Shown here: piece after piece, positions 17,136-25,660 of the stretch
How positions within the stretch are numbered: the first letter of the stretch is position 1
Layout of the letters: each line of letters begins with the position of its first letter
Source: Proteobacteria bacterium SG_bin6
GTDB taxonomy: Bacteria; Pseudomonadota; Alphaproteobacteria; Sphingomonadales; Sphingomonadaceae
Length of the DNA stretch: 64,000 nt
Direction: 5' to 3'
Assembly (NCBI GenBank): GCA_002083435.1
Contig: LWDJ01000026.1
Location: forward strand, 7,697-71,696
The notes under the pieces: model-generated
Told to the model about the DNA's origin: nothing
The model's database searches: none
Seen by the model: only the letters and a program-made list of their open reading frames with translations
Position numbers and translations under genes: made by a program

Positions 17136-18568
17136 CCGCGACCCCGCCGCCGCGCCGCTTGCCGGGGCGGGCGCGCTTGGCGTTCGGTCTCGGCTCGATC
17201 GCCTATGGCATCAAGGACAACGGTTTCGCGACTTTCCTGCTGCTGTTCTACAATCAGGTGATGGGCCTGCCGCCTGATCGTGTCGGCGCCGTGATCGCGC
17301 TGGTGCTGGTGGTGGAGGCGTTCGCCGATCCGCTGGTCGGCTTCCTGTCGGACAATACGCGCGGGAAATGGGGGCGGCGGCATCCCTGGATGTATGCCTC
17401 CGCGCTGCCGGTCGCGGCGGGTTGGCTGCTGCTGTGGAACCCGCCGGCCGGCTGGTCGCCCGACGCGCTGCTCGGCTATCTTTTCGGCGCGGCGTTGCTG
17501 GTGCGGCTGGCGCTGTCGATGTTTGAAATCCCTTCGGCGGCGCTCGGCCCCGAACTCAGCAGCGATTATGACGAACGGACCAAGCTGTTCGCCTATCGCT
17601 ATCTGTTCGGCTGGGTCGGTGGGCTCGGCATGTTGTTCCTGGCCTATGCGGTGTTCCTGCGGCCCGATGCGACCCATGCCAACGGCCTGCAGAACGCGCT
17701 TGGCTATAGCCACTGGGCGCTGCTTGGCGCGGTGCTCATGGTGCTGTCGATCCTGTCGTCGTCGCTGATGCTGCACCCTGAGATCAAATATCTGCCCCCG
17801 GCCGGCGCGCGCGGAGAGTCGCTACGCGATCATTTCACCGCCTTCGGCCGCGCCGTCGCCAATCGCGGCTTTCTGGTGCTGATGGTCGCGGGGCTGTTCG
17901 CCTATACCGCACAGGGAACGAGCTTTGCCCTGTCCAATTATCTCTATGCCTTTGTCTGGCGGTTCGCCGACATGGATTATCAGCTGCTCGCGCTGGCGCT
18001 GCTGATCGGGGCTATCGGTGCGTTCTTCCTTGCGCCTCGGATGACGCGGCGCGGCGACAAGCGGGCGGTGGCCGGGGCGTTCGCGCTCGCCAACGCGGTG
18101 CTGCTGTCGGCGCCCTATTTCCTGCATCTGCTGGGCCTGTTCCCGCCCCCGGGCGAGCGCCAGACGATCACGTTGCTGCTCGTCATCTTCTGCGTGAACA
18201 CAACCGCCGGCGTCGGCGCCTTCATCCTGGGCGCCTCGATGCTGTCCGACGTGGTCGAGGAGTCCGAGCGACGCACCGGGCAGCGTAGCGAGGGGGTGTA
18301 TTTCGCCGGCAGTTTCTTCGTGCAAAAACTGGTCGGCGGGCTCGGCGCGCTGTTCGCCGGCTTGATCCTGAAAGCCGCCGACTTCCCCGCGAACGCGCAG
18401 CCAGGCAGCGTGCCCGACGCGACGATCGAGCGGCTGGTGCTCATCTTCGGGGTCACCGTGTTCGTGGTCTATGGCCTGGGGGCGCTCGCTTACCGCCGCT
18501 TCCCCTTCGGTCGGGCGGAGCATGAGGCCCGAATCGCCGCCTTGGCCGGCCCAGACCTCGCCAGCTGA
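17132..18568 (+). CDS. GPH-type (MelB-like) MFS transporter
   Basis: This 478-residue protein has about twelve membrane segments. It opens with LAFGLGSIAYGIKDNGFATF and has DPLVGFLSDNTRGKWGRRHPWM between helices 2 and 3, the signature of the glycoside-pentoside-hexuronide:cation symporters. A second repeat is seen at GASMLSDVVEESERRTGQRSEG. These carriers bring in sugars or related polar compounds together with Na+ or H+. The ATG at 17132 overlaps the SDR stop. The neighbourhood of SDRs and an acyl-CoA dehydrogenase may mean a non-sugar substrate, since GPH-like carriers in sphingomonads occur beside such genes. Confidence 0.88.
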   Translation: MTATPPPRRLPGRARLAFGLGSIAYGIKDNGFATFLLLFYNQVMGLPPDRVGAVIALVLVVEAFADPLVGFLSDNTRGKWGRRHPWMYASALPVAAGWLLLWNPPAGWSPDALLGYLFGAALLVRLALSMFEIPSAALGPELSSDYDERTKLFAYRYLFGWVGGLGMLFLAYAVFLRPDATHANGLQNALGYSHWALLGAVLMVLSILSSSLMLHPEIKYLPPAGARGESLRDHFTAFGRAVANRGFLVLMVAGLFAYTAQGTSFALSNYLYAFVWRFADMDYQLLALALLIGAIGAFFLAPRMTRRGDKRAVAGAFALANAVLLSAPYFLHLLGLFPPPGERQTITLLLVIFCVNTTAGVGAFILGASMLSDVVEESERRTGQRSEGVYFAGSFFVQKLVGGLGALFAGLILKAADFPANAQPGSVPDATIERLVLIFGVTVFVVYGLGALAYRRFPFGRAEHEARIAALAGPDLAS

Positions 18569-18718
18569 AACCCGCGGCAGCGCGACTGCCGAAACATCTT
18601 GTCGGTCCGTCGCCACCGTTCGTCGGAAAAGGTTCCGTTCATCGCCCCGCAAGGCTTTTCACGGGCGGCGCGGTCTGCTCGATAGGGTGCAACGACAAAT
18701 CAGGGACCGTGGGGGTCA

Positions 18719-19249
18719 ATGAATAAAGCTTTGTTCGCAGCGCGATTCGCGCTGGTGTCAGCCTGCGCCCTGATGATGGCGGCCCCGGCCGCGGCGGGCT
18801 ACATGCAATGCGCCCCTTTCGCCCGCGAAGTTTCAGGCATCGAGATTCGCGGCAACGCCTATACCTGGTGGAACCAAGCCGAAGGCCGCTACGCCCGCGG
18901 CCAAGCTCCGCGCGAGGGCGCGGTGCTCGCCTTCGCCGCGGCGCGCGGGATGCCCAACGGCCATGTCGCGATGGTGAGCAAAGTCCTGAGCGCCCGCGAA
19001 GTGCTGCTCACCCATGCCAATTGGTCGCGCCGCGGCGGGATCGAGCGCGACGTGCGCGCGATCGACGTTTCGGAAGCCGGCGATTGGAGCAAGGTCCGCG
19101 TCTGGTTCGCCCCGCTCGGCGGGCTTGGCAAGACGACCTATCCGGCGCATGGCTTCATCTATGCGTCCCCCGCTGTGACCGAGGCTCCGGCACAGCTCGC
19201 CGCTAAGGCTGGGGCACCCGGGATCGCGACCTTCGCACCGATCGACTGA
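18719..19249 (+). CDS. Exported CHAP-domain protein (probable peptidoglycan amidase/peptidase)
   Basis: This 176-residue protein has a clear signal peptide (cleavage after AAPAAA, about residue 26). The mature part is a CHAP-like papain-fold domain: the nucleophile region QCAPFAREVSG with Cys31, GHVAMV with His82, and THANWSRR with Asn101 as the likely third residue. CHAP enzymes cut peptidoglycan peptides or amide bonds in the periplasm. It is a single-domain enzyme with a short Ala-rich tail. The 150 bases upstream contain a GGAA/TTCC stem but no promoter I can assign. It is convergent with the carboxypeptidase gene. Confidence 0.83.
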   Translation: MNKALFAARFALVSACALMMAAPAAAGYMQCAPFAREVSGIEIRGNAYTWWNQAEGRYARGQAPREGAVLAFAAARGMPNGHVAMVSKVLSAREVLLTHANWSRRGGIERDVRAIDVSEAGDWSKVRVWFAPLGGLGKTTYPAHGFIYASPAVTEAPAQLAAKAGAPGIATFAPID

Positions 19250-19265
19250 GCAAGCAGGTCCTGGA

Positions 19266-20384
19266 TCAATATTCGTCGATCAGCTCGGCGAGCGTTTCGA
19301 GGCAGGCATGTGCCAACCGCCGGCAGCGTACCGGGTTCCAGCCCTGGGCGCGATCGGGGTTGGTGTCGTGATCCTTGAACGGCATTTCCAGCGTCATCGA
19401 TACCGCGCCGTACCGCTCGGCGAGCTGGTTTGTGGACATCGACAGATTGGCCTTGCCCGGCGCCGATTTGGGATAGCCGAGCTTCGTCTGAAAATCGGGC
19501 GTGCGCGCGGCGAGCGCGTCGCGGTAGCGGTAGAATTTGGCACCCAGCGCGTCTGACCAGCTGGGAATCCCCTCGAACCCCGCCATGAAATTAGCCGGGA
19601 TCGCCTCGTCGCCATGCGCGTCGATCGCGAAGCGGACGCCGGTTTCGTCCATGGCATTGCGCACGCAGAGCACTTCGGGGCTGCGCTCGGCGCTCGGCTC
19701 TGCCCATTCGCGGTTCAGGTTCACCCCGGCCGCGTTGGTCCGCAAATGCCCGCGCGCGCTGCCATCGGGGTTCATGTTGGGCACGAGATAGAAGCGCGCC
19801 TTGGCCAGCAGCCGCGCGGTGATCGGATCATCGCCTTGCGCGAGCCGCTCCAGCGCGCCTTCCATCCAAAATTCCGCCATCGTCTCACCGGGATGCTGGC
19901 GAGCATAAAGCCACACCGGCAGCGCCCCATGCCCAACGCTCAGACAGTCGATCGACCGGCCGTCGAGAGAGCGACCAAGCTCGCGGTGGGTGAAGCCGGC
20001 GGTCGCGGCATAGCGCGCGATCAGCGCCTCGTGCCGTTCGCTCGAATAGGGCGCGAAATAAGCGAACCAGGTGAGCGGGCCGGTCAGCTCATGGCGGATT
20101 TCGAGCACGCCATCAGCGTAGCTCGTCTCGGCGAGCGTCCAGGTCTCGCGATCGGTGCTCACCCGCGCCCGGTACCCCGGCCAGCCGAGCGGATAAGCGG
20201 CGCCCGCGGCATTGAGCAGGCGCAGCGTCACGCGCTGGCCGGCTTGCCCCGCGACGCGGAAATAGAACCATTGGAAGAAATCGGACTGGTGATCGCGCCG
20301 GATCGCCAGATCGGCCCGCTCCCCCTCGATCGACACGATTTCGATATTGCCGCCGTCAAAGGCGCTGGTGATGCTCAGGCTCAT
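19266..20384 (-). CDS. M14-family zinc carboxypeptidase (cytosolic-carboxypeptidase-like)
   Basis: This 372-residue protein has an N-terminal beta domain (about 1-120) as in the cytosolic carboxypeptidase (CCP/AGTPBP1-like) branch of M14, then the catalytic domain with QHPGE (zinc ligands His164 and Glu167), NMNPDGS, NLNREW (substrate binding), AIDAHGDE (third zinc ligand His257) and MTLEMPF with catalytic Glu333. There is no signal peptide, so it acts in the cytoplasm. Bacterial members are thought to trim C-terminal residues, but the substrate here is unknown. The ATG at 20384 overlaps the stop of the DUF4136 lipoprotein gene (ATGA), so the two are cotranslated. Confidence 0.88.
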   Translation of the reverse strand: MSLSITSAFDGGNIEIVSIEGERADLAIRRDHQSDFFQWFYFRVAGQAGQRVTLRLLNAAGAAYPLGWPGYRARVSTDRETWTLAETSYADGVLEIRHELTGPLTWFAYFAPYSSERHEALIARYAATAGFTHRELGRSLDGRSIDCLSVGHGALPVWLYARQHPGETMAEFWMEGALERLAQGDDPITARLLAKARFYLVPNMNPDGSARGHLRTNAAGVNLNREWAEPSAERSPEVLCVRNAMDETGVRFAIDAHGDEAIPANFMAGFEGIPSWSDALGAKFYRYRDALAARTPDFQTKLGYPKSAPGKANLSMSTNQLAERYGAVSMTLEMPFKDHDTNPDRAQGWNPVRCRRLAHACLETLAELIDEY

Positions 20385-20956
20385 GGCACGGTGATAGTGC
20401 GTCCCGATTGGCCCGGAAACCCCGTGAACAGCGCGCGGGCGAGTTTGTCGGCGGTCGCCTGCGGTTGCGCGGCCTGGGCGCGTGTGTCCGCCTCGGTGAT
20501 CGCGCGGCCCTCCCACACGATGTCGCGCTGCGGCAGGCGGCGCAGCTGGACCGACAACTGAGTGACATAGACCTCGCGCTGGCGCGCCTTGCCGACGCCG
20601 AAGCCGATCGAGCCGCCGCCGCCGAACCCGCCGCCAAAGCTGCCGCCGCCGATGCCGATGCTCACCGGCTTCTGAGCGATCCCGACCGGGCGGTTTTCGC
20701 GCGTGATGGCGATCACGGCTTCATAAGGCCCGGCGGCGGCGGCGCTGAAGCCTTGAACGGCGAGCGCCGCCCCGACCGATCGGGCATAAAGCTGGAATTC
20801 CAGGCTGGTCGGGTCGCCGCCGGGGGCCGGCAGAACCGCTACCGCGCCGCGCTCGATTGGTTGATCGAGGTGAAACCGCGTCACCCGCACCGGGTTCGCG
20901 GTCGTGCATCCACCCAACAGCGCCGCCAGCGCCATCCATCCCGCCACCTGCCGCAT
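20381..20956 (-). CDS. DUF4136 family lipoprotein
   Basis: This 191-residue protein has a lipoprotein signal (MRQVAGWMALAALLGGC, Cys17). The mature part starts VRVTRFHLDQPIERGAVAVLP, then has a Gly-rich loop (GGGSFGGGFGGGGSIGFGVG, residues about 120-140), and ends with a beta-rich IVWEGRAITEADTRAQ and a conserved helix, as in DUF4136. It should sit in the outer or inner membrane facing the periplasm. The ATG at 20956 has GGGAG six bases upstream and is preferred over two upstream in-frame codons. Its coupling to a cytoplasmic carboxypeptidase gene is unexplained. Confidence 0.8.
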   Translation of the reverse strand: MRQVAGWMALAALLGGCTTANPVRVTRFHLDQPIERGAVAVLPAPGGDPTSLEFQLYARSVGAALAVQGFSAAAAGPYEAVIAITRENRPVGIAQKPVSIGIGGGSFGGGFGGGGSIGFGVGKARQREVYVTQLSVQLRRLPQRDIVWEGRAITEADTRAQAAQPQATADKLARALFTGFPGQSGRTITVP

Positions 20957-21037
20957 CACCTGCTCCCTCATGCCCGACGATCGATTCCGCTGGCACAACG
21001 TTTAGCGGGGCCGCGCAGTTTCGCACACGGGTTTTGC

Positions 21038-21066
21038 TTGACTATTGTCGGGCTCGCCCCTAGGCG
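21038..21066 (+). promoter_or_regulatory. Possible promoter of rpmJ
   Basis: TTGACT (21038-21043) and TAGGCG (21061-21066) are 17 bases apart, about 44 bases upstream of the rpmJ start. The -35 box is good and the -10 box is weak. Confidence 0.35.
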
Positions 21067-21109
21067 CAGCGCCTTTCCAGCAGCCCTCAAACACGAAGCG
21101 AATCACGCA

Positions 21110-21235
21110 ATGAAGATCCGCAATTCCCTGAAGTCGCTCAAGGACCGGCACCGCGATAACCGCGTGATCCGCCGCCGTGGCCGCACTTATGTGATCAACA
21201 AGACGCAGCGCCGGTTCAAGGCCCGCCAGGGCTGA
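21110..21235 (+). CDS. rpmJ: 50S ribosomal protein L36
   Basis: This 41-residue, very basic protein (MKIRNSLKSLKDRHRDN..., VIRRRGRTYVINKTQRRFKARQG) is the alphaproteobacterial type of L36. It contains no cysteine, so it is the zinc-free (C-minus) form that lacks the usual zinc ribbon. It binds 23S rRNA near the L11/GTPase region. It is too short for most gene finders but is unmistakable. The HAD hydrolase gene starts five bases after its stop. Confidence 0.95.
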   Translation: MKIRNSLKSLKDRHRDNRVIRRRGRTYVINKTQRRFKARQG

Positions 21236-21240
21236 AGCCC

Positions 21241-21858
21241 GTGGCCGCCCGGCCGGCCGCCGTCATTTTCGACGTCGGCAATGTCCTGTACGATTGGAAC
21301 CCGCGGTTCCTTTACGAGCGCCTGATCGACGATGATCGGGCGCTCGACGCGTTCCTGCGCGACGTGTGTACCAAGGACTGGCATTTCCAGCACGACGCCG
21401 GGCGCCCCTTCGCGGAGACGTCCGCCGAGCTGACGGCGCGATATCCCGAGCACGCGGCGCTGATCGCCTTGTGGGGGCCGCGCTTCAACGATCAGTTGGG
21501 CGACATGCTGCCGGGGATGCGCGAGCTGGTGCTTGACCTGGATGCGGCGGGCGTGCCGCTGTTCGCGATCACCAATTTCAGCCATGAATTCTGGCCCCCG
21601 TTTCGCACGCGCGAGGCCGAGCTTTTTGACCGGTTTCGCGATATCGTTGTCTCGGGCGAGGAGCGGCTGGTGAAGCCCGATCGCGCGATCTACATGCTGG
21701 CGCTCAAGCGCTTTGGTCTGGCGGGGTCGGACGCGCTCTTCATCGATGACCGGCTCGACAATGTGGAAGCCGCGCGCGCCGCCGGGATGCGCGCGCACCA
21801 TTTCACTGACGCGAGCGCCCTGCGCGCCGAGCTGGCGGCGTTGCAGCTGCTCGCCTGA
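21241..21858 (+). CDS. HAD-family (subfamily IA) hydrolase
   Basis: This 205-residue protein starts at GTG 21241. Motif I is IFDVGNVLYDW (nucleophile Asp11), motif II TNFS, motif III the Lys in LVKPDRAIY and motif IV LFIDDRLDNVEAARAAGM. The DxGNV form of motif I is shared with YihX-like sugar-phosphate phosphatases. The second Asp of the usual DxD is replaced, as in that branch, so a phosphatase or haloacid-type hydrolase is likely. The close spacing to rpmJ suggests cotranscription. Confidence 0.87.
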   Translation: MAARPAAVIFDVGNVLYDWNPRFLYERLIDDDRALDAFLRDVCTKDWHFQHDAGRPFAETSAELTARYPEHAALIALWGPRFNDQLGDMLPGMRELVLDLDAAGVPLFAITNFSHEFWPPFRTREAELFDRFRDIVVSGEERLVKPDRAIYMLALKRFGLAGSDALFIDDRLDNVEAARAAGMRAHHFTDASALRAELAALQLLA

Positions 21859-21967
21859 TCTCTGCGCGAGCCTTCTCGCCTCTATTGCATCGCGTCCCCT
21901 GATCGCCGACTTTCGGGCGCCGGCCTGTCCGCTTGCCGCTTGCTTCGCCGGCCGACGGGAGAAGATT

Positions 21968-22402
21968 ATGACCGAGCTCAAGGTCGCGCTCGCCATTATT
22001 CTGGCCGCCACGCCGTTCAGCCTCGCCGCTCAGGGGAAACCGCAAAAGATGCCCGCACCCATCGTCTATTTCGATATCGCCGGCCCCGCCGATACGAAGC
22101 AGGCCGCCTTTTATGAAGCCGTATTCGGCTGGACCGCGGGGCCGGGCGGGGTGGTCTCGGTGCCGGTCAGCGGGCCTCGGCTGTCGGGAACGCTGCGCAC
22201 CGATCCGGCACAGAAGGTGATCTATATCGGCGTGCCCGACGTTACCGCGACGCTGAACGAGATCGTCGCGCATGGTGGCAAGGTGGTCGCGCCGCGCTTC
22301 GAGGTGAAGGGGGTCGTCGTGCTCGGCTTGTTCACCGATCCCGCCGGCAACGCGATGGGTTTGGTGGAACTCACCGCCGATGGAAAGACCAAGGTGCCTT
22401 GA
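21968..22402 (+). CDS. Exported VOC-fold protein
   Basis: This 144-residue protein has an N-terminal signal-like segment (MTELKVALAIILAATPFSLAAQG) followed by a VOC domain: VYFDIAGPADTKQAAFYEAVFGW, VIYIGVPDVTATLNEIVAHGGKVV and LGLFTDPAGNAMGLVEL. Most VOC proteins are cytoplasmic, so a signal peptide is unusual. ATG 21968 follows GGGAGAAG. The function is unknown, and only one VOC module is present, so it would form a dimer. It is convergent with pyruvate kinase. Confidence 0.8.
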   Translation: MTELKVALAIILAATPFSLAAQGKPQKMPAPIVYFDIAGPADTKQAAFYEAVFGWTAGPGGVVSVPVSGPRLSGTLRTDPAQKVIYIGVPDVTATLNEIVAHGGKVVAPRFEVKGVVVLGLFTDPAGNAMGLVELTADGKTKVP

Positions 22403-22414
22403 GCGCCAAGGGCG

Positions 22415-23872
22415 TCAATGCCCATAGCCCTTCAGCTCGTCGCCGATGATCCGCACGACATGCAGCACATTGGTCGAGCCCGGAGTGCGGAATGGCACGC
22501 CCGCCATCACCACGACCCGGTCGCCCGCGCCGGCGATCTGGTGGCGTAGCGCCATACGCTTGGCCTTGGCGACCATCTCCTCGAACGATTCCACATCGCG
22601 CGTGTGGACTGCATAGGTGCCCCACAGCAGGCCCAGCCGCCGGGCGGTTTCCATCTTGGGGGTCAGCACCAGGATCGGCACGCCCGGTCGCTCACGTGCT
22701 ACCCGTCGCGCGGTCGATCCCGAAACAGTGAAGCAGATGATCGCCTTGGCGGAGACGGTGTTGGCGATGTTCTTCGCCGCTTCGGCCAGCGCGTCGGCGG
22801 TGGTGGGATCCGGCCGCAGGATGGTGAAGTGAACCCGCTCGCCGTGCATCGGATCGGCTTCGACCGCTTCCGAAATCGCGTTCATCATCGCGACCGACTC
22901 TGTCGGCCAGGCGCCGGCCGCGCTCTCGGCCGAGAGCATGATCGCGTCGGCGCCGTCATAGACAGCGGTCGCCACGTCCGACACTTCGGCGCGGGTCGGG
23001 GTGGGGGCGGTGATCATCGATTCGAGCATCTGCGTCGCGACCACCACCGGCCGCCCTTGGCGCCGCGCGACCTCGACGATGCGCTTCTGGAGTGGCGGCA
23101 CCGATTGCGGCGGCAGCTCGACGCCTAGATCGCCACGCGCGACCATCACCCCGTCGCACTGCTCGACGATTTCCTCCAGCCGGTCGAGCGCGGCGGGCTT
23201 TTCGATCTTGGCGAGGAGCGCCGCGCGGCCCTGGATCAGCCGGCGGGCGTCGGCCAGGTCATCGGGGCGCTGGACGAAGGACAAAGCGATCCAGTCCACG
23301 CCCTGATCGAGCGCGAAATGCAGATCGGACACGTCCTTTTCGGTGAGCGCCGCCATCGGCAGGATCACGTCGGGGACGTTGAGCCCCTTGTTGTTCGACA
23401 GCGGTCCGCCAACCTCGACTTGTGTCTCGATGCGATCGGCTTCGTGTTCCAACACGCGCAGCACCAGTTTGCCATCGTCGAGCAGCAGCCGCGCGCCGGG
23501 CTCGATCGCCTCGAAAATTTCACGGTGGGGCAGCTCGACGCGCTCAACGGTGCCCGGCGTCGCGTCGCGGTCGAGCGTGAAGCGCTGACCCGTCACCAGC
23601 TGCACCTTGCCGCCATCGAAGCGGCCGACGCGCAGCTTGGGGCCTTGCAGATCGGCGAGGATCGTCGTTGGCCGCCCGGTCCGCTTTTCGAGCGCGCGAA
23701 TGGTTTCGATCAGCGGGATTTTGCTCGCCTGGTCGCCATGGCTCATATTGACGCGGAAGGCGTCGGCGCCGGCGCGGGCGAGGCGCTCGATCATCTCGGC
23801 GGTGCTGCTCGCGGGGCCGAGGGTTGCGAGGACGCGCACCTTGCGCAGGCGGGGGGCGATGGTTTTGCTCAT
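22415..23872 (-). CDS. pyk: Pyruvate kinase
   Basis: The enzyme transfers phosphate from phosphoenolpyruvate to ADP in lower glycolysis. The 485-residue protein has VRVLATLGPASS at the start, FRVNMSHG, ADLQGPKLRVG, the active-site Lys region LLAKIEKPAALDRLEEIVEQ, the metal-binding VMVARGDLGVELP and ATQMLESMITAPTPTRAEVSDVATAVYDG read as two signatures, and a C-terminal allosteric domain (AKAIICFTVSGSTARRVARERP). All parts have normal length. It is divergent from the DUF1244 gene, with 67 bases between. Confidence 0.97.
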   Translation of the reverse strand: MSKTIAPRLRKVRVLATLGPASSTAEMIERLARAGADAFRVNMSHGDQASKIPLIETIRALEKRTGRPTTILADLQGPKLRVGRFDGGKVQLVTGQRFTLDRDATPGTVERVELPHREIFEAIEPGARLLLDDGKLVLRVLEHEADRIETQVEVGGPLSNNKGLNVPDVILPMAALTEKDVSDLHFALDQGVDWIALSFVQRPDDLADARRLIQGRAALLAKIEKPAALDRLEEIVEQCDGVMVARGDLGVELPPQSVPPLQKRIVEVARRQGRPVVVATQMLESMITAPTPTRAEVSDVATAVYDGADAIMLSAESAAGAWPTESVAMMNAISEAVEADPMHGERVHFTILRPDPTTADALAEAAKNIANTVSAKAIICFTVSGSTARRVARERPGVPILVLTPKMETARRLGLLWGTYAVHTRDVESFEEMVAKAKRMALRHQIAGAGDRVVVMAGVPFRTPGSTNVLHVVRIIGDELKGYGH

Positions 23873-23939
23873 TATGTCCTCGCTGGCCTTGGCTGGCCCC
23901 TCGTCTAATGCCTATCTCGCGCGGCTCAAGGAGGAATAG

Positions 23940-24236
23940 ATGAGCGATATCGATGCGATCGACGATCAGGTGGCGGCCGCCGCCTTCCGCCGGCTGGTCC
24001 GGCACCTGCGCCACCGGCATGATGCACAGAATGTCGATTTGATGGGGCTGGCGGGATTCTGCCGCAATTGCCTGGGTGATTGGGTGGCCGAGGCAAGCGA
24101 CGGCGCGCTCACCCGTGAGGAAGGCCGCGCGGCGGTTTACGGGATGTCCTACGCCGAGTGGAAGGCGCGCTTCCAGACCGAGGCGAGCGCGGAACAGCTC
24201 GCACGGATGCAGGAAAGCGTTGCGAAAAACCAATAA
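23940..24236 (+). CDS. DUF1244 family protein
   Basis: This 98-residue protein matches the DUF1244 family of alpha- and gammaproteobacteria: AFRRLVRHLRHRHDAQNVDLMGLAGFCRNCLGDW and MSYAEWKARFQTEAS, read as two blocks. Conserved His and the CRNC pair suggest a metal or cofactor site, but no function is established. GGAGGAATAG precedes the ATG. It is read divergently from pyk. Confidence 0.9.
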   Translation: MSDIDAIDDQVAAAAFRRLVRHLRHRHDAQNVDLMGLAGFCRNCLGDWVAEASDGALTREEGRAAVYGMSYAEWKARFQTEASAEQLARMQESVAKNQ

Positions 24237-24300
24237 GCGCCTGCTTGCCGCGTCGCGCGGTGGGGTTATCCTTCCTGCTTGAATAACAAGGGGGGACGCC

Positions 24301-25635
24301 ATGAAGACCATCATCGCCGCGCTGCTGCTGGCCGCTGCGCCCGCCGCGCTCGCTCAGAGCGCGCCCGCGCCCAAGCGGGCCACGTACATCCACGCCGGCA
24401 CCCTGCTCGCCCGTCCGGGGGAGCCCGCGCGGCGGCAGGTGACGGTGGTGATACGCGACGGCAAGGTGGCCGAGGTGCGCGACGGTTTCGTGGCGCCCGA
24501 GGCGGGGGCGACGTTGGTCGATCTGAAGGACAAGTTTGTCCTCCCCGGGCTGATCGACCTTCACGTTCATAGCTGGGGCATTGGCGGCGACCCGTTGCGT
24601 GAGCGGTTGGGCGCGCTCAACCGGGACGGCTATGACGAGATGGTGGAGGCGCAGAAGAATCTGCGCGCCGATCTCGAAGCCGGCTTCACCACCATCCGTG
24701 ATCTGGGCGGCGATCCGCGCGGGGTGCGCGCGCTGCGTGACGCGGTCGCGCGCGGCGAGATCGAAGGGCCGACGATCGTCAACGCCGGTCGGATGATCTC
24801 GGTAACGGGCGGGCATGGCGACGGCACTAATGGGCTAGCGGAGGAGTTCGCCGACGCGGTCCATGCCCACCAGATCAATACCTGCGATGGGCCGGACGAT
24901 TGCCGCCGCGCGGTGCGACAACAGATCGGGCTGGGCGCGCAGGTGATCAAATTCGCCGCGACCGGGGGCGTGCTTTCCAACGTGGCTGGCGGGCTGGGGC
25001 GGCAAATGACGCCCGAGGAAATGCGCGCGATCATCGAAACCGCGCACAGCTTCGGCCGCAAGGTGGCGGCGCACAGCCATGCGGCGGAAGGGACCAAGGC
25101 CGCGCTCGAAGCCGGCGTCGACACGATCGAGCATGGCAGCTTCCTCGACGACGCGGCAATTGCCTTGTTCAAGGCCAAGGGCGCTTATCTGGTGCCGACG
25201 ATGATCGCGCCTGTCTCGGCGCTGGAACAGGCGCGCGCCGGTGCCTTGCCCGCCGCGACGATCCCGAAGGCGGAAGCGGCAGCAGCGGCGGCGTTCGAAA
25301 GCCACAAGAAGGCGATCGCGGCCGGCGTGAAGATCGCATTCGGCACCGATACCGGCGTCTCGAAGCACGGCGACAACGCGCGTGAATTCGCGCTGATGGT
25401 CCGCGCCGGCATGACCCCCGCCGCCGCGATCCGCGCGGCCACCCTCACCGCCGCCGAGGCGCTGGGGCGCGAGGGCGAGCTCGGCAGCATCGAGCCGGGG
25501 AAGGCCGCCGATATCATCGCGGTGGCGGGCGATCCGACGCAGGACGTGGCGCGGTTGCGCGGCGTCGAGTTCGTGATGCACGCTGGCACGGTGGTGAAGG
25601 CGGGCGGCAAGCGCGCGGCGTTTCCAGCCGAGTGA
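24301..25635 (+). CDS. Exported metal-dependent amidohydrolase (imidazolonepropionase-like)
   Basis: This 444-residue protein has a signal peptide (cleavage near AALAQS, residue 20). Amidohydrolase motifs follow: LPGLIDLHVHSWG with His88 and His90, IKFAATGG with the Lys that is usually carbamylated, AAHSHAAEG, TIEHGSF and FGTDTGVSKHG with the catalytic Asp. It ends with the beta-sandwich ELGSIEPGKAADIIAVAGDP. Family members hydrolyse dipeptides or other amides; the periplasmic set includes proline-dipeptidase-like enzymes. The substrate is not readable. The ATG follows AAGGGGG. An alpha/beta hydrolase follows 25 bases later and may be cotranscribed. Confidence 0.88.
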   Translation: MKTIIAALLLAAAPAALAQSAPAPKRATYIHAGTLLARPGEPARRQVTVVIRDGKVAEVRDGFVAPEAGATLVDLKDKFVLPGLIDLHVHSWGIGGDPLRERLGALNRDGYDEMVEAQKNLRADLEAGFTTIRDLGGDPRGVRALRDAVARGEIEGPTIVNAGRMISVTGGHGDGTNGLAEEFADAVHAHQINTCDGPDDCRRAVRQQIGLGAQVIKFAATGGVLSNVAGGLGRQMTPEEMRAIIETAHSFGRKVAAHSHAAEGTKAALEAGVDTIEHGSFLDDAAIALFKAKGAYLVPTMIAPVSALEQARAGALPAATIPKAEAAAAAAFESHKKAIAAGVKIAFGTDTGVSKHGDNAREFALMVRAGMTPAAAIRAATLTAAEALGREGELGSIEPGKAADIIAVAGDPTQDVARLRGVEFVMHAGTVVKAGGKRAAFPAE

Positions 25636-25660
25636 GCCCGGTTGCTGGGGTGAGGACGGA

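Noticed and set aside
18569..18718. GGAAAAGGTTCC stem upstream of the CHAP gene as a terminator
   Set aside because: The stem is only five pairs, with no T-run, and could occur by chance.
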